Shown here piece after piece: positions 23,863 to 34,920 of a DNA stretch of 64,000 bases. Made by a program: the position numbers and the translations under genes. The notes under the pieces are model-generated. The model was not told the origin of the DNA. It worked only from the letters and a program-made list of their open reading frames with translations, and made no database searches. The first letter of the stretch is position 1, and the number at the start of each line of letters is the position of its first letter. Origin of the DNA: Scedosporium boydii (lineage: Eukaryota > Ascomycota > Sordariomycetes > Microascales > Microascaceae); NCBI GenBank assembly GCA_002221725.1, contig NJFT01000001.1, forward strand, positions 310,001 to 374,000, read 5' to 3'.

Positions 23863-25044
23863 TTCGTTACTCTGGAAATGCCCCTTCTGCTCCTTGTCGT
23901 CTTTCTTGTTGAGTGATATTGTTATTGGGTTCCAGCCTTGATCAACAGGCTTCTTTTAAAACGGTGTCAGGAAAATTGGGATTTTTTATATGAGCGCTTA
24001 TGATTCATTCCTCACAACACACACGGCATCAGCAATCGGTATGGATTCGATTCTAATAGCTAAAGCGGCAGCTGGGTGGATATCCGATAGGGCGTGTCCA
24101 CGATTGCTCCTTTACACCACCCACGCCGCCAACAGATCTGTTTTTTTTTCCCTTCTGCCTTTCCCCCCTCCTTATCTTTTCCACGTACTGCATAGACTAG
24201 GCTGATACCCAGGCCATGCTTGTCCTCCCCTCACCTGTCTCCCCGTCGCGAACCGCTCCGGCCATGGGTTGCAGACTCTTGTTGACGGGAGTGGGTGCTT
24301 TGCCTGGGACTTGCTTCTCTTATCTGAACGAACAAATTCCAAAACTACACCTTTTTCTCTTCATTCTTCATTCTTCATTTCTTTTTATTTTTCCCCATTT
24401 TCATCTTTCCCTTTGTCATTTCATTTCTACCTGTGTGTTGTTATAGTTTCCGGGAGATGTAATATTAGACGGGGAGCTTCCAAGTTTGTTTCGTCCGGGA
24501 CGACTGTCATTGATTCGTTGGAGCAGGAGGAGTGTAGCTTTTGTGGCTTGTCTGACGGAGAAATGTGTCCCTCCTTTTAGCTTGGACTCTTCATGGACTC
24601 TCCTTTCTTGGACTTGGTTCTGTGTCTCTTTGAATAGAAAACAGGGGGATATGTAGGTACATATTTTTTTTTTGTTGCTGTAATTTGAATTCAAGGCGTT
24701 ATTCTTGTCAGCTCGGGTCCTCTCAGAGATGTGTTTCTAGCTTGAGGTGTTCCATGTAATCTCGGAATCGTTATTTTCGCAAGCGGATGGCCCAAGATCA
24801 GACCCGACTTTCAGAAGCTCCTCGAGCAGAATGGCATATTCGGACGTCGGTGAGCGCGGAAAGAAGAGAGTAGATAAATGTGTAAATTCTATACAGGACT
24901 AGCATACAAAGGGGTAAGGGAAAAGGGCTTGAGCCCCGCAAGGGATGGTTGTTTAGGTTCCTCTAAGCCCAGTTACCATGTGAAACTGTCCTCCGTTCTA
25001 CATCCGCGGGCGCTCCTCTATACACAAGATGTTTTGAAATATTT
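23863..25044. other. Convergent intergenic region between ANP1 and QCR7
   Basis: This 1.2-kb gap between two stop codons is T- and C-rich around 24120-24430, with a 3x7-bp repeat at 24359-24379. No gene was found. It is long for a convergent gap, so a non-coding transcript cannot be excluded. Confidence 0.5.
24359..24379. repeat. Heptanucleotide tandem repeat, 3 copies
   Basis: Unit CTTCATT occurs three times in perfect tandem within a pyrimidine-rich stretch. Confidence 0.85.
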
Positions 25045-25773
25045 TTAATGGCTCTTGATGACTTCCATGGAGTCGAGGGCCTCCTTCTCCTTGATTTCCG
25101 CCTTGATCTGGTCGATGATGGGTTGGAGGTAGGGCTTGTCCTGTTCGATCGATTCGGGTTAGCAATTGTGGTCCCAGGTCCGGGATGATGACGAGATTCA
25201 GGTCCTGCGCGATAGAATCGGCAGAAGGGAACGGCGAGGGGCATAGAAGCTGGCCGAAGAAGAAGAGGAAAGGCGAAGAAGCTGGATTCGAGAGGAAGAA
25301 GGCTCGGAAAAGATCTACTCACATCTTCTACCTTGGTCCACTGCTCCTTGGGGAGGATCTTGTGCGTAATGCTGAGCTGGACGGCGCGGCGGATACGGTA
25401 GACACGGTCGTAGGACTCCTTGGGGGAAAGGCGCTTAAGAGCGAGCTGGCCGATGGGCGACTCTTCGACATCGAGGACATCGTCGTACCTATTCCGATCC
25501 CCGGCAAAATGCCGCTCCGTTAGCTACCACGAAACTCTTTCTTTCTTCCCAGCTCCGGGTTCCACCATTGACACCCGATAGGCCCCAGAACCCGTTCAAT
25601 CCACCGCAGGAAGTTCTCTTCCAAAACTCCAAATGGGTTGGGAAGGCGTACTTGAGTCCGAGCTGGCGGTAACCCCTCGACTGCCACTCGTTCGCCCGGT
25701 CAACAAAGGCCTGGAGCCAAGGGCGGCGCGCGACAAACTTGGCCGCTCCGGTGAGCTTCGTGACCGCCGACAT
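25045..25773 (-). CDS. QCR7: Cytochrome bc1 complex subunit 7 (14 kDa)
   Basis: Three exons in transcription order: 25773-25652, 25488-25323 and 25140-25045, 127 residues, the same length as yeast Qcr7. The sequence reads [19 protein letters not shown], then [13 protein letters not shown] across the first junction, [33 protein letters not shown] across the second junction, and a helical end [19 protein letters not shown]. Qcr7 is a matrix-facing subunit of respiratory complex III that binds cytochrome b and is needed for assembly. A CCAATCA box lies 165 bp upstream of the start codon. QCR8, its assembly partner, is 25 kb away in this window. Confidence 0.96.
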
Positions 25774-26790
25774 TGTGAGAGTTTATGGAGGGGTGTGGAA
25801 AGAAACGATCGCGTCTCAATTGAGTCGGTTCGGAAGAGGGGGCGGTGGGAGCGATTGGGAGGCGGTTTCGCTAGCTGTGCTGGCTTTCGGAAGATCGTGC
25901 TGGGAGTAATTACCTCGATGGAAATCAGATGAGGTTGATTGGAGTTTTTTGGCTATGGTCCAATTGGCTGACGGAAGCCGGGCGAATTCGGGTAAAGTCA
26001 CGTGATGAATCGAGGATGGAGACGATTTCGAGAAGCAGTTTCTGGTCCACCAGACGGCACCTCGGATCGTCGAGAATAAACTTGGAATAGGACCCATTCT
26101 ATTGTCAAAGCTTGGTCTGCCTCAGCTGTTGGCGTTGTAAGATTAGAGAATATCTCCGGTCATCTTTCTTTTTTTATTATTATTTTTTGGTTCTTTTTGA
26201 AATTCCTTATTCAATTCTGGCGTTTATTTTCCGAATAAATGTTTGTTATTCCTTCGCTCGTTGGTGAGGTGGTTTTCTCGTTCTTAAGTGTCAATTGATG
26301 TGTGTCCAACATCGAAGCTCATAGAGAACCGAAGCTCCCATTTACAGCAGTCATTATGTCGCTATGATTTCGATCCGTCTGTCCATTGTCTAATCCCGAA
26401 CGCTATATCCGCACGATACACTGGCCTCCCGGCGTAACCGTCAAAGGCTTTAAAGCAAGAGACCCGAGAAGCCACTGTCACAACCGCCTATTGGTGCGGC
26501 AGAGCGAAAGCTGTGTCCACAAAGTGTTGCCCCTCTAAATGCTCCATGGACAGACCAAGCGACGATTCCACAGGTTCCCCGCGGGGCCGAGCTGTCCCAA
26601 ACTTTGGGTTGGGCTCAAAGCTTGATGGGCATAAATCTCCGTAGGCCCTCCGCGTGTACGAAGTATAAGAAGGGGAATAGACGTAATTTTCTGTTCGTGT
26701 AATTTATTATTCTTTTCTGGTGCAATTCTTGTAGCTGTTCAGAATCGAGATAGCTTGATTGAGAGCTTATAAAAAGTGGAATCTAGAAAC
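25774..26790. other. Divergent intergenic region between QCR7 and the SDR gene
   Basis: It holds the QCR7 promoter with CCAAT boxes (25936-25942 and a second CCAAT/ATTGG at 25960-25967), a GTACGAAGTA motif at 26655-26665 and a TATAAAA at 26768-26774. No gene was recognised. Confidence 0.55.
25936..25942 (-). promoter_or_regulatory. CCAAT box upstream of QCR7
   Basis: CCAATCA on the minus strand, 165 bp upstream of the QCR7 ATG. HAP2/3/5-type complexes bind CCAAT upstream of respiratory genes in fungi; binding here is inferred. Confidence 0.55.
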
Positions 26791-27694
26791 ATGTCTCGTC
26801 CCCTCGAAGGAAAGCTCGCCATCGTGACTGGCGCATCTCGAGGTATGACCTACACCACAACTCCAATTGAACCCAACCTTTACTGATTATTACCTAGGCA
26901 TTGGCGCCTCGATCGCCGAGCACTTGGCCAACAAGGGCAGCGACCTCGCCCTCTGCTACACCTCCGCCAGCTCCCAGCAATCCGCCGCCGCCCTCTCAGA
27001 AAAGCTCAAAGCCGCGCATAAGATCCGCGCCCTCGTCGTCAAGGCCGATCTCGCCACGCCCACGGGCGCCTCCGAGCTCATTGCCGCCACCAAGGCCGCT
27101 TTCTCCACCGCCGGCAAGTTCCAGATCGACATCATCGTCAACAACGCTGGCGTCGCCTACAACGACAAGATCCCCGACATCAAGATCTCCGACTTTGACA
27201 TTTCCTACAAGGTGAACGTCCTCGGTCCGCTCCTCCTCATCCAGGCCGCCCAGCCGTACCTCCCTACGGACCGCAGCGGCCGCATCGTCAACTTGAGCTC
27301 CGTCAGCGCCGGGTGCGGTTTCGTCGGTCAGTCTGTCTACGGCGGTACCAAGGCTGCCGTCGAGGCTATGACTCGCACGTGGGCGAGGGAGCTTTCGGAG
27401 AACTGTACCGTTAACGCTATTAACCCCGGGCCTGTGCTGACGGAGATGTACGCGAGTAACACGGATGAGTTTAAGCGGCTTATCAAGCCTTTCATCGAGC
27501 ATACCCCGCTTATGAGGGCGAGGGAGGGAATTGACTCTGCTGAGGTCGTTGAGGATGCTAAGACGAGCGGTGGCAGGCCCGCGTATTGTAGCGAGATTGC
27601 CGGAATTGTTGGCATGCTGTGCTTGCCGGACTCGGCTTGGTGTACTGGTCAGGTCGTGTGCGCGAATGGCGGCATGTTGTTGGGAACTCAGTAG
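26791..27694 (+). CDS. Short-chain dehydrogenase/reductase
   Basis: Two exons, 26791-26842 and 26898-27694, 282 residues. The junction rebuilds the NAD(P)-binding motif TGASRGIGASIAEHLA (Gly residues at about 13, 17 and 19). Further classical SDR motifs are NNAGVAY near residue 98, the catalytic Ser in VNLSSVSAGCG and Tyr/Lys in SVYGGTKAAVEA near residues 165-169, then NAINPGPVLTEMY. The Arg in the first loop suggests NADPH preference. The family is broad (ketoreductases, polyol and aroma-compound reductases), so the substrate cannot be named. No biosynthetic partner genes lie nearby. Confidence 0.9.
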
Positions 27695-28151
27695 ATGATA
27701 TTGATGTTCCTATAGTTAAATTTTGAGAAATATTCCTCGCAAGTGTTCACACGAACATCAATCTGAACTGTACATATCGGTATCACTTGATTCCATGGCG
27801 GTTGAAATCCTGAGAACAAGCGGGATTTCTGTGACTCGATCAAACGTAGACTTGGTGTTAGTGGAGATCGAATTTCTATTTTAGTGTGCTGACGCCAGTC
27901 GCCACTCGAAATTGATCTCTCTCAGTGCCGCTTTTAACCCCACCATTGAAGTCTCAAGGGCTCAAATTGATAGATTTTCAACCGATTCATCAACAATCCA
28001 TCCCATCATTCAAACCTCATTCAAGCGATACCGGATCCTGCAGATCCACGCCTTTTCAAAGAAGAGCAGGATATAGGACGTCCTCAGAAAAAAAAATAGA
28101 AGAATAAAAAAAGAACTCGCCTAGCTAGTTGAAAACAGAACATCCCGCATA
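27695..28151. other. Intergenic between SDR gene and LTO1
   Basis: This 457-bp stretch holds the SDR 3' region and the LTO1 promoter, with A-rich sequence just upstream of the LTO1 start. Nothing else was recognised. Confidence 0.6.
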
Positions 28152-28637
28152 ATGACCGACGATCTCTTCGACGGCGCCCTCAGTCTCGAGGACGACCTCT
28201 ACACCCAAGGCTACAACCAAGGATTCGAAGATGGCGAGCGCGCGGGCAAGATCGAGGGCCGGTCCGTCGGCATGGCCAAGGGCTTCGAAAAGTTCGCCGA
28301 GAGCGGGAGGCTTTACGGCAGGTCCGTCGTGTGGGCGAATCGGCTCATCCCTTCCGAGAATCAGACGCGGGAATCGAATGGAGCGAGGGAAGAGGGGACA
28401 GAGAATGGCGGCGTGGAGGACGGGAAAGTGCTGAGGATGCCGGCCCTGCCACAGAATGCGAGGCTGGCGAAGAACGTCGAGTCTGTACATGCACTCATGG
28501 AACCCGGTACCCTCTCGACGGAGAACAGTGACGACGCTGTTCAAGATTTCGACGATCGGTTAAGAAAAGCGCAAGGGAAAGTGAGAGTGATAGAGCGGAT
28601 GATTGGAACGAAGACATCGAGGGAAGGAGAAGCATAA
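28152..28637 (+). CDS. LTO1: LTO1/ORAOV1-like Yae1-domain protein
   Basis: Single exon, 161 residues. The first third carries the family's glycine-periodic helix: LSLEDDLYTQGYNQGFEDG, then ERAGKIEGRSVGMAKGFEK, with Gly every fourth residue (deca-GX3 motif). The acidic start and a helical C-terminal part follow. In yeast, Lto1 with Yae1 links the CIA targeting complex to Rli1/ABCE1 so that this ribosome-recycling factor receives its Fe-S clusters; that role is from family knowledge. The predicted protein ends in REGEA and lacks the C-terminal aromatic residue usual in CIA-binding adaptors. No intron near the 3' end would obviously supply one. The middle region (residues 70-100) is disordered. 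Confidence 0.85.
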   Translation: MTDDLFDGALSLEDDLYTQGYNQGFEDGERAGKIEGRSVGMAKGFEKFAESGRLYGRSVVWANRLIPSENQTRESNGAREEGTENGGVEDGKVLRMPALPQNARLAKNVESVHALMEPGTLSTENSDDAVQDFDDRLRKAQGKVRVIERMIGTKTSREGEA

Positions 28638-28830
28638 AGGTCCTCCTCTCGGAGACAAACTAGCACATTAGACGACTCACGACCTACACTTTTTTTCTAG
28701 AACATAAGCAATTGACGGCTGATGCATAGCATGGCGGAAAATATTCAAAGAAGAATCTGAATTTTACCACCTCATTCCTCTATGTTACTCCTTATGTACA
28801 TGTACACACCATTCGCCTCTAAGCTTCCCT

Positions 28831-29621
28831 CTACTCGAACGACCTGCAAGGATACCTATCGTTGAATGTTAGCGTAGCCCATAACATCATAAAACAAATG
28901 AGCAATTCACTCACAGCTCCGAATAAGCAGTCTTCTCCGGCGTAAGCGTATACTTATGCACATCCCACTTCCCCGACGCCAAACTCTGCCCACTCGGCAA
29001 AGGCGGCAACCCATCAACAAGCACATCAGCCGCCACGGCCTTAGCCGTCTTCTCCTCCAAAAACGTAGCCAAGCCCTTCGTCTGGCCGTCCTCCTTAGCC
29101 GCCACGAGAGCCTGCTGGCCCGCCTCGCCGATGAGCTCGGCCTTGGGCGCCACCGCGCTGCCGACCGTCAGGAGCGCCACGGCGTCCGACTGGTCGACGA
29201 CGCTGAGGCGGGGGTAGTTACGGCGGACGTCTCGCTTCCAGTAGGGATTGTCGGCGATGTCGCCCGCGGGGATGGTCACGGAGTCTTGGTAGGACAGAGG
29301 GTCGAGGGCGCCCGGGGGTGGGTTGCGGAAGTAGGGGTTTAAGGGAACGCCGTTGGAGCGGTTGGGGTCGACAGCGAAGGCGCGGCGTATTTTCTCCCAG
29401 ACGCCGGTCGATTGGAGGGTTTGTTTCTGGAGTGAATTGGCGGTTAGCAAGTCGGGGAGGAGGGGGAGCGGATTCTCGTTGTCAGAACATTCTCATGCGT
29501 TTTGGGTTTGGTCCTCGCATTGAATGGCTGTGAGAGCGGGAGTAGCACGGGTAGAGGGCTATCTCACCTGGGCGATGTCCATGACACCTCCAGCGGCCTT
29601 TGCTACCACCTTGGAAGCCAT
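28831..29621 (-). CDS. Complex I 21.3 kDa subunit (NUZM-type)
   Basis: Three exons in transcription order: 29621-29568, 29426-28915 and 28855-28831, giving 196 residues, about 21 kDa. It starts MASKVVAKAAGGVMDIAQ and continues KQTLQSTGVWEKIRRAF, VDPNRSNGVPLNPYFRNPPP, YWKRDVRRNYPRLSVV. This matches my recollection of the fungal-specific 21.3 kDa (Neurospora 21.3a, Yarrowia NUZM) accessory subunit of NADH:ubiquinone oxidoreductase. The last exon is short: without it the frame stops at a TGA inside the donor GTGAGT. A CTAAC branch point and TAG acceptor support the intron and give the ending YPCRSFE. A CCAAT box lies 170 bp upstream. Family assignment is moderately sure, the exon structure more so. 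Confidence 0.72.
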
Positions 29622-30024
29622 TTTTACCGGTTTGTGGTCCGAATTGTCCGCTTCGATGATGATTGACGTGCTTCAATTGAGTTCGTGAGATATTTCGGGT
29701 GGGAAGTGAGAGTTGGTAGGAAAATATTCGGCTAAACAATACGGTAACACCCGAACAGCCAACGAGCCAGTCGCTACGTCTCAATTACCGATTGGTATTT
29801 CTTGTCGAACATGAGCTCAAAAGCTCTACTTCGTACTGCATTCTGTCTTATATAGCTACGGAGTGCACGATCAAAAGGAAAAAATTACATATAATAACCC
29901 AAACCCTTATTCCTTCAACCAAGTCGCCTATCGCTCATAACAATACCCTATCCGTAATTCCACGTAGTCCCATAAGCACTGCGATCCATCCCAAAGTCCA
30001 TACCGTGATAGAGGCAGCCATAAC
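29622..30024. other. Intergenic between complex I subunit and peroxiredoxin
   Basis: This 403-bp gap holds the complex I subunit promoter, with a CCAAT box (29789-29795), the motif TACTTCGTAC (29827-29836), and the 3' region of the peroxiredoxin gene. Confidence 0.6.
29789..29795 (-). promoter_or_regulatory. CCAAT box upstream of the complex I 21.3 kDa subunit gene
   Basis: CCAATCG on the minus strand, 170 bp from the start codon of the gene it precedes. Candidate HAP-complex site, by sequence only. Confidence 0.45.
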
Positions 30025-30950
30025 CTATTCAGCCTTGTCGTCATCCTTGTCATTCTTGTTATCCTTTCCATTAGCCTCCTCCTTCTCGTCCTTCTTCTCC
30101 TCACCAGCCGCGCCATTGGCCTCCTCGGATTCGTCCTCCTTCTTTTCCTCACCATCCCCGGATGCCTCCACAAGTGCCCTGACGACATCGACGGTGCTAG
30201 CGGGGCTGCCAGGCTCGGCGGCGAGTACCTTGCCGGACTTGTCGACGACGAAGACGCCGCGCTGTGTGCCCTTGGGCGTCTTCTTCAGGCCAATGGCGGC
30301 AATGAGCGTCTGGGCAGGGTCGCACAAGAGAGGGTACGATAGCTTGTACTTCTCCTTGAAGGTGGTGTTGGCCTTGGTCGAGTCGGACGAGAGACCGTAG
30401 ATGGCGAAGCCAGTTTCGGTGAGCTCATCGTACGAATCTCTAAAGAAGCAGACCTGCTTGGTGCCTGCGTGCAGGAAGTGTTCATGTTAGCAACCACTCC
30501 GAAAGAAAATTGCAACTCGTGCACACAGCAAGAAGCGCATTGTGTTGGTAGAGAGCAGTGGTCTTTCTCGTCTTTCTATCAAGAGCTTCCCAAATGCGAA
30601 GGAACAAAAAAAATATGCGACCACTTACAACCAGGAGTAGACGCCTTAGGGTAAGTGAACAGAACAACACCACCCTTCGACTCATCAACAAGCGCCTTCA
30701 GCGTAGTCTTCTCGCCATCATTAGTCTCAATCTCTCCACCAAAGCCATCCAAAGAGATGACATCGCCAACAGCAGGCGGCGCGACAACTTTAGCCGCTGT
30801 CTCCTTCACAGGCTTCTCCTCCTTCTTCTTAGGCGCAGCCTTCGCCTTGGGAGCGGCCTTTGCGCCCTTCGCAGCCTTGGGCGCAGCTTTCTTGGCAGGT
30901 GGCGCCGGGGGCGGCTCGGGCGCCTTGCGCTTGCGCAGAACGGGCGGCAT
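30025..30950 (-). CDS. PrxQ/BCP-type peroxiredoxin (DOT5-like), probably nuclear
   Basis: Two exons, 30950-30629 and 30464-30025, 253 residues. The first 60 residues are a Lys/Ala/Pro-rich tail (MPPVLRKRKAPEPPP; AKGAKAAPKAKAAPKKKEEK) resembling histone H1 tails and likely to direct nuclear import. The thioredoxin-fold core begins near VGDVISLDGF. The intron splits the active-site codon: the peroxidatic Cys108 in STPGC and the resolving Cys113 (TKQVC) form the CX4C pattern of PrxQ enzymes. SYPLLCDP and KGTQRGVFVVDKSGK follow. The last 50 residues alternate Glu/Lys/Asp runs. Yeast Dot5 is a nuclear thiol peroxidase; the nuclear role here is inferred from the basic tail. A CCAATCA lies about 290 bp upstream. 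Confidence 0.92.
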
Positions 30951-31102
30951 TATGCGACGATGGGGAGGAGTTGTTGCGACGCCGTTATTTGATTTTTACC
31001 CAGCGGGAAATTTTAAATGGAAAACGGTCGCGAATGACCGAAATGAAGGATATAATGCGATGAGCTTTAGAATAGAGATAGAAGAGGAGGAGAAAAGGGG
31101 GT

Positions 31103-31120
31103 GGATGGGATGGGATGGGA
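31103..31120. repeat. 5-bp tandem repeat, about 3.6 copies
   Basis: Unit GGATG in tandem, upstream of the peroxiredoxin start. Confidence 0.75.
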
Positions 31121-31238
31121 AAAATAAAACATAAAAAAAAAACGGAGGATCAGAGCCCCCAGGTGCGGGAGGGCGAGGTGAGCACGACAGCAGAGGAGGG
31201 CGGGTTGGTTTCCCCGGAGCACGCTGGTGCTGTCGCGA

Positions 31239-31245
31239 CCAATCA
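31239..31245 (+). promoter_or_regulatory. CCAAT box (CCAATCA) upstream of the peroxiredoxin gene
   Basis: A perfect CCAATCA about 290 bp upstream of the peroxiredoxin ATG, inside a GC-rich stretch. Binding is inferred. Confidence 0.35.
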
Positions 31246-32008
31246 TGACGCGAAATGGCGATAGCTACTGGGGTAAGCTCTGAATCCTACCTTTTCGGAA
31301 AGAGCCGCCATGCATATTGGATATCGTCAGTTATTGTTAGGTATTATCAGATAGCTCCTCCCGCAGACGAGCCCGACATTTCGATAACAACCCGGTAGAT
31401 AAATTTATACCGTCTAATGGACTAGCCACCACGATCCACCGCCGTCGTCGTTGCGTGTTATATGTTTTAGAGGCATTGGCAATCTTACGCGATGGCGTCT
31501 TTTGTGGGTTTCGCACTTTGCCAAACTTACTTTGCGGAAGTACGGGTTGTTGCAAAGGGGCAGAGAGAGAAGCTGGAGACGGCAGCCTGCCAAAGATGCC
31601 ATTGCGAAAAAAAAAAAAAAATGCGTTCAATTCTCTATGCCATTGCCTGCCAAGAACGGTCAAAAAAAGAGAAATCATCCATCATGCCGAGTGTACCAGT
31701 AATGCAGCGCTAGTCCAAGTCGCGGGCAACGCATCCGCGACCGATTGACCCAAACTTGAAGTACCCTGATCTAGGATTACAAATCCACCGCTGTTTTCCC
31801 AGATTGAAGTTATTGCGAAAAAGAAAAAAAAGAGATGGAGAGATAGGGGTGGAGAGAGAGAGAAGAGATAGAGAGAGGAAAAAGGCTCCGTACTAAGTCT
31901 ATACATTTCAATGGGTATCAAAATCAGCCTGCCGACCGACCCGACCGTTTCACTAACCACATCCTTCTGGTGCTGGTTACCCTTTTGTGAGTGTGTGTGC
32001 AAAAACTT

Positions 32009-33416
32009 TCATGTGAGTTGTAATTCGTCGCCGCCACCGCTTAGTACCTTCTCCTGGGCGCTCTTGCGCGTCTCCTTGAACAAGGCCATGCAGGTCTCGT
32101 AAGTGCACATCGTCACCACTGCGGCGGGGACTGCCCTCATCATGTTGGTCCCCATGCCGGCGTAGAAGGCGCGCCATCCTTCTTCGCGAAGGATTGTCCG
32201 GAACGTCTTGATAACGCCCTTGTATTTGAGTTCAGGAGGCGCCTGGCGACCATTTGGCTCCATATTGAAACCTTGTGCAAAGCCCTCTCCCGCCACGGGG
32301 CGTCGTTGGGTCTGAAGCCTCGTCCGAATAACCTCGTGCGGATAGGTGGCGCTGCTAGCCAGGATCTTGCTCAAGATTGTGGCGCAGAGCACTCCCAGCA
32401 GCTGTGTAGAAGCGTGCTCTCCGGTATCGGTTTGTATCGTTCCCATGCCTTGACCAGTGAACTTGGTCTTGAGGAACTCGTAGGTCGGGAATTGGACGGC
32501 GACGTGGGTAAGACCCAGAAGCGCAGGGGTCAGACCGGAATAGAAGGAGAGAATGCCCTCCGAGGTATACATCTTCCGCGCCGCATCAAGGGTCGAGCTG
32601 TAGTGCCATGGCACTTGGAGGGTTGGCCTTGATGTTGGGGTACTGGAGGATTTTGGGAAAAGGTCATAATGCACACCTTTCTGGTGGGAAACGCCCTGTG
32701 ACATGAGCCGGGTCTTGATGACCCATATGGGATTCGTGACGATTGTGCTGCTCGCACCGGCGACGACGGAGGAGCACATGTTGACGAGGAATTCGTGCTC
32801 TAGGAAAAGTCATATTAGTGAGGATTGCTTTGATAGCGAGACGGGTCGGGAGAGGTGGAGTTGTTCGCAAACGTGGAGGGTTTGGCACGACAGAGGTGCA
32901 ACGGTAGGTAGGGCGTAACATACTGTAGCGCTGGCTGAGGAAATTCTTGCTCTTGTTATACACCGTGAACCAGACAGCCCAGGTTGGCAGGTAGCCCATG
33001 ATGATAGGACCCAATCCCCTGTACATGCCTCGTATTCCCTCGGTTCGCCATATCGTCCGCGCCGTTCCCACCAGGCCGTTGTACATTTTGGGATGGCCAA
33101 CATGGCCGCCTTGCTTCTTGACCGGGATGAAGCCGCCTTGCGCCTGGAGTTTGGTCTTGATGACGTCCAATGGGCATGTGACTATTCCAGAGGCAATTCC
33201 CCCGATACTACCGGCCGTGGCATGAAACTGGCTGTCCGACGCCCTCAGAGTCCAAGCCTCGAACGGGGTCAACTTGATATTGTCGGTCATGGTTGACGTG
33301 GGAGCTGGAGGCTCTCCCAGTGGGTAAGGTTCGCGAGATAGATCGGACGTCACATAGTATTGTGCATCAGGCGTCGAGGGAGTGCTGGATTGGTAGGGGT
33401 GCCTGTCGTGGGACAT
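32009..33416 (-). CDS. Mitochondrial carrier, NAD+ transporter (YIA6/NDT) type
   Basis: Two exons, 33416-32924 and 32799-32009, 427 residues from the ATG at 33416; a second Met at 33290 (MTDNIKLT) would remove a 42-residue polar leader. Three tandem carrier repeats are visible, each with the signature PX[DE]XX[KR] or its variant: CPLDVIKTKLQAQG, NPIWVIKTRLMSQG (Trp in place of the acid) and YPHEVIRTRLQTQ. Other blocks are RGLGPIIMGYLPTWAVWF and VNMCSSVVAGASSTIVTN. The NPIWVIKTRL variant and overall order match the yeast NAD+ carriers Yia6/Yea6, which import NAD+ into the matrix. An insert between repeats 2a and 2b (KSSSTPTSRPTL) lengthens the protein. A related pyrimidine-nucleotide or folate carrier is the main alternative. 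Confidence 0.85.
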
Positions 33417-34920
33417 CACCAGCAAGGTTTTTCGGGTCACTGGGGTGGTGAGGAAGTGTTCGTATGTCGTGTGTCGTCTGTCTGTCGGTCCGGAGATGGA
33501 TGCAGCAGCAGGAATTGGGTGCTGGTTTTGATGGAGTCCTCGGTCCCTGGCCAGTTACGGTCCAGGTGTTCCGAGGGCTTGGAAAATAGTATATATCGTT
33601 ATCGTCACTTTCAGTTGTTGTATGTGCATGCCCTCACGGGACGTAGTCTATAGTTATATATGTCTAGGAATCACAAAGGAAGAAAGGGAAAAGTAAAAAA
33701 AGAAAAGAAAAAGAGGCTGAAAAAAAGAAGGGAAGGGGGGGAGATGGATCAGATCAAATGTGCGAGAGACAAAGTATTGTCTCCGCTAGAATATGTCGCA
33801 GCAAGGTATCATGGCTAACCACGCTTTAGTAACTCGAGTCCAACCCAGACCTTCCCTAGTGTAGAATTCTAGTCTTGGTAGTCTTGTAGTCTTGGTGGGA
33901 GTGACTCCGAGTCCACAATCTACAAGAAGGTGTGGAAGCGGCGGGGGTAGGAAGAGAAGTTTTGGAAGTGGAAGGTGGAAGGGACGTAATAAACTGTGTG
34001 TAACTCATGCAGGATGCACTGGGTTTTCGTCGGTGGAGCTGGAGAATATTTTTGGCTGTGTCACTGTGATGACGGGATATTGGGGGGAATTTGGGGGATT
34101 GACCAGCCGGAAAATCCTCCTCTAGCTTAGGATCCGAGGTCGGTGGGGTTCTGGGAAGCCACAGTGTGAGAGAAAATCAGAAACCCACACGACTTGGACG
34201 AAAGGCTCAATCCCTGGATTTGATATCAATTGATCTCAGCTCCATCTGGACGATGTACAAATATGGAATACTAGGGTCGAGAGTCAAAAACCCTGCACTG
34301 GACCCCTATTCCATTTTTTATCATTAGTTGCCACAAGTAGATTTCGCGCATTTGCAGACTAATCATTGGAGTTTCTCGACTGCGCGACGAACCACGAAGT
34401 ATGCGTAAAGGGATTGAGCACCCCACGAGGTCTCGTGGGCAGACGCCAAATTCACTGATCTGACTCTGATAAACGAAGTACGCCATATCTAATCAGGCCA
34501 ATGAGGAAATATTTGCAAATGCAAATGCAATGAACTTTCTTGTACAGATTCCACTCCACAGGCACGGGTATGTACTGCTACTATTAGATACAAAGGAAGT
34601 GGACATTTCCACTAGTATTCGCCCAGATCCAGTCAGATCCAGTTCTCCATGGTCGTCTCTGCCCTTGCCCAAAACGACCAAGCCACAACTCCCCCCAAAC
34701 CTGCACTTCGAAGCAAACCAGCCCGACTCTTGCCGTTGGTGCAGGAATATCCCGAGCACATGACGCGAAGGTTTCCCCTCGACCCGCGGGCAACAACGCC
34801 AGAGCTCAAATCATATCGATGAGAATGATTGTTGGTCCGTCGGCTCTTGAGAGTCCCTTCCGAGATCAATACTTCGTCGTGATTGTAGTCGAAGATATCC
34901 CGGCTACCGTTTACGACGGC
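33417..34920. other. Intergenic between NAD+ carrier and small membrane protein genes
   Basis: This 1.5-kb stretch is the carrier's upstream region, with an A/G-rich stretch at 33680-33750, an imperfect repeat of AGTCTTG near 33871-33897 and CGAAGTA motifs near 34397 and 34471. No gene was recognised. Confidence 0.5.

Larger units (their letters stand above)
30951..32008. other. Intergenic between peroxiredoxin and NAD+ carrier genes
   Basis: This 1.06-kb stretch includes the peroxiredoxin promoter (CCAATCA at 31239-31245; 5-bp repeat GGATG at 31103-31120), a poly-A run near 31610 and a GA-rich tract near 31825-31880. No gene was recognised. Confidence 0.55.

Noticed and set aside
26768..26774. 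TATAAAA just upstream of the SDR gene
   Set aside because: Only about 17 bp from the start codon, too close to be the TATA box for a transcript that includes the canonical SDR N-terminus.
26791..27694. Possible secondary-metabolite cluster around the SDR
   Set aside because: Neighbours are QCR7 and LTO1, both housekeeping. No synthase, P450, transporter or cluster regulator is present.
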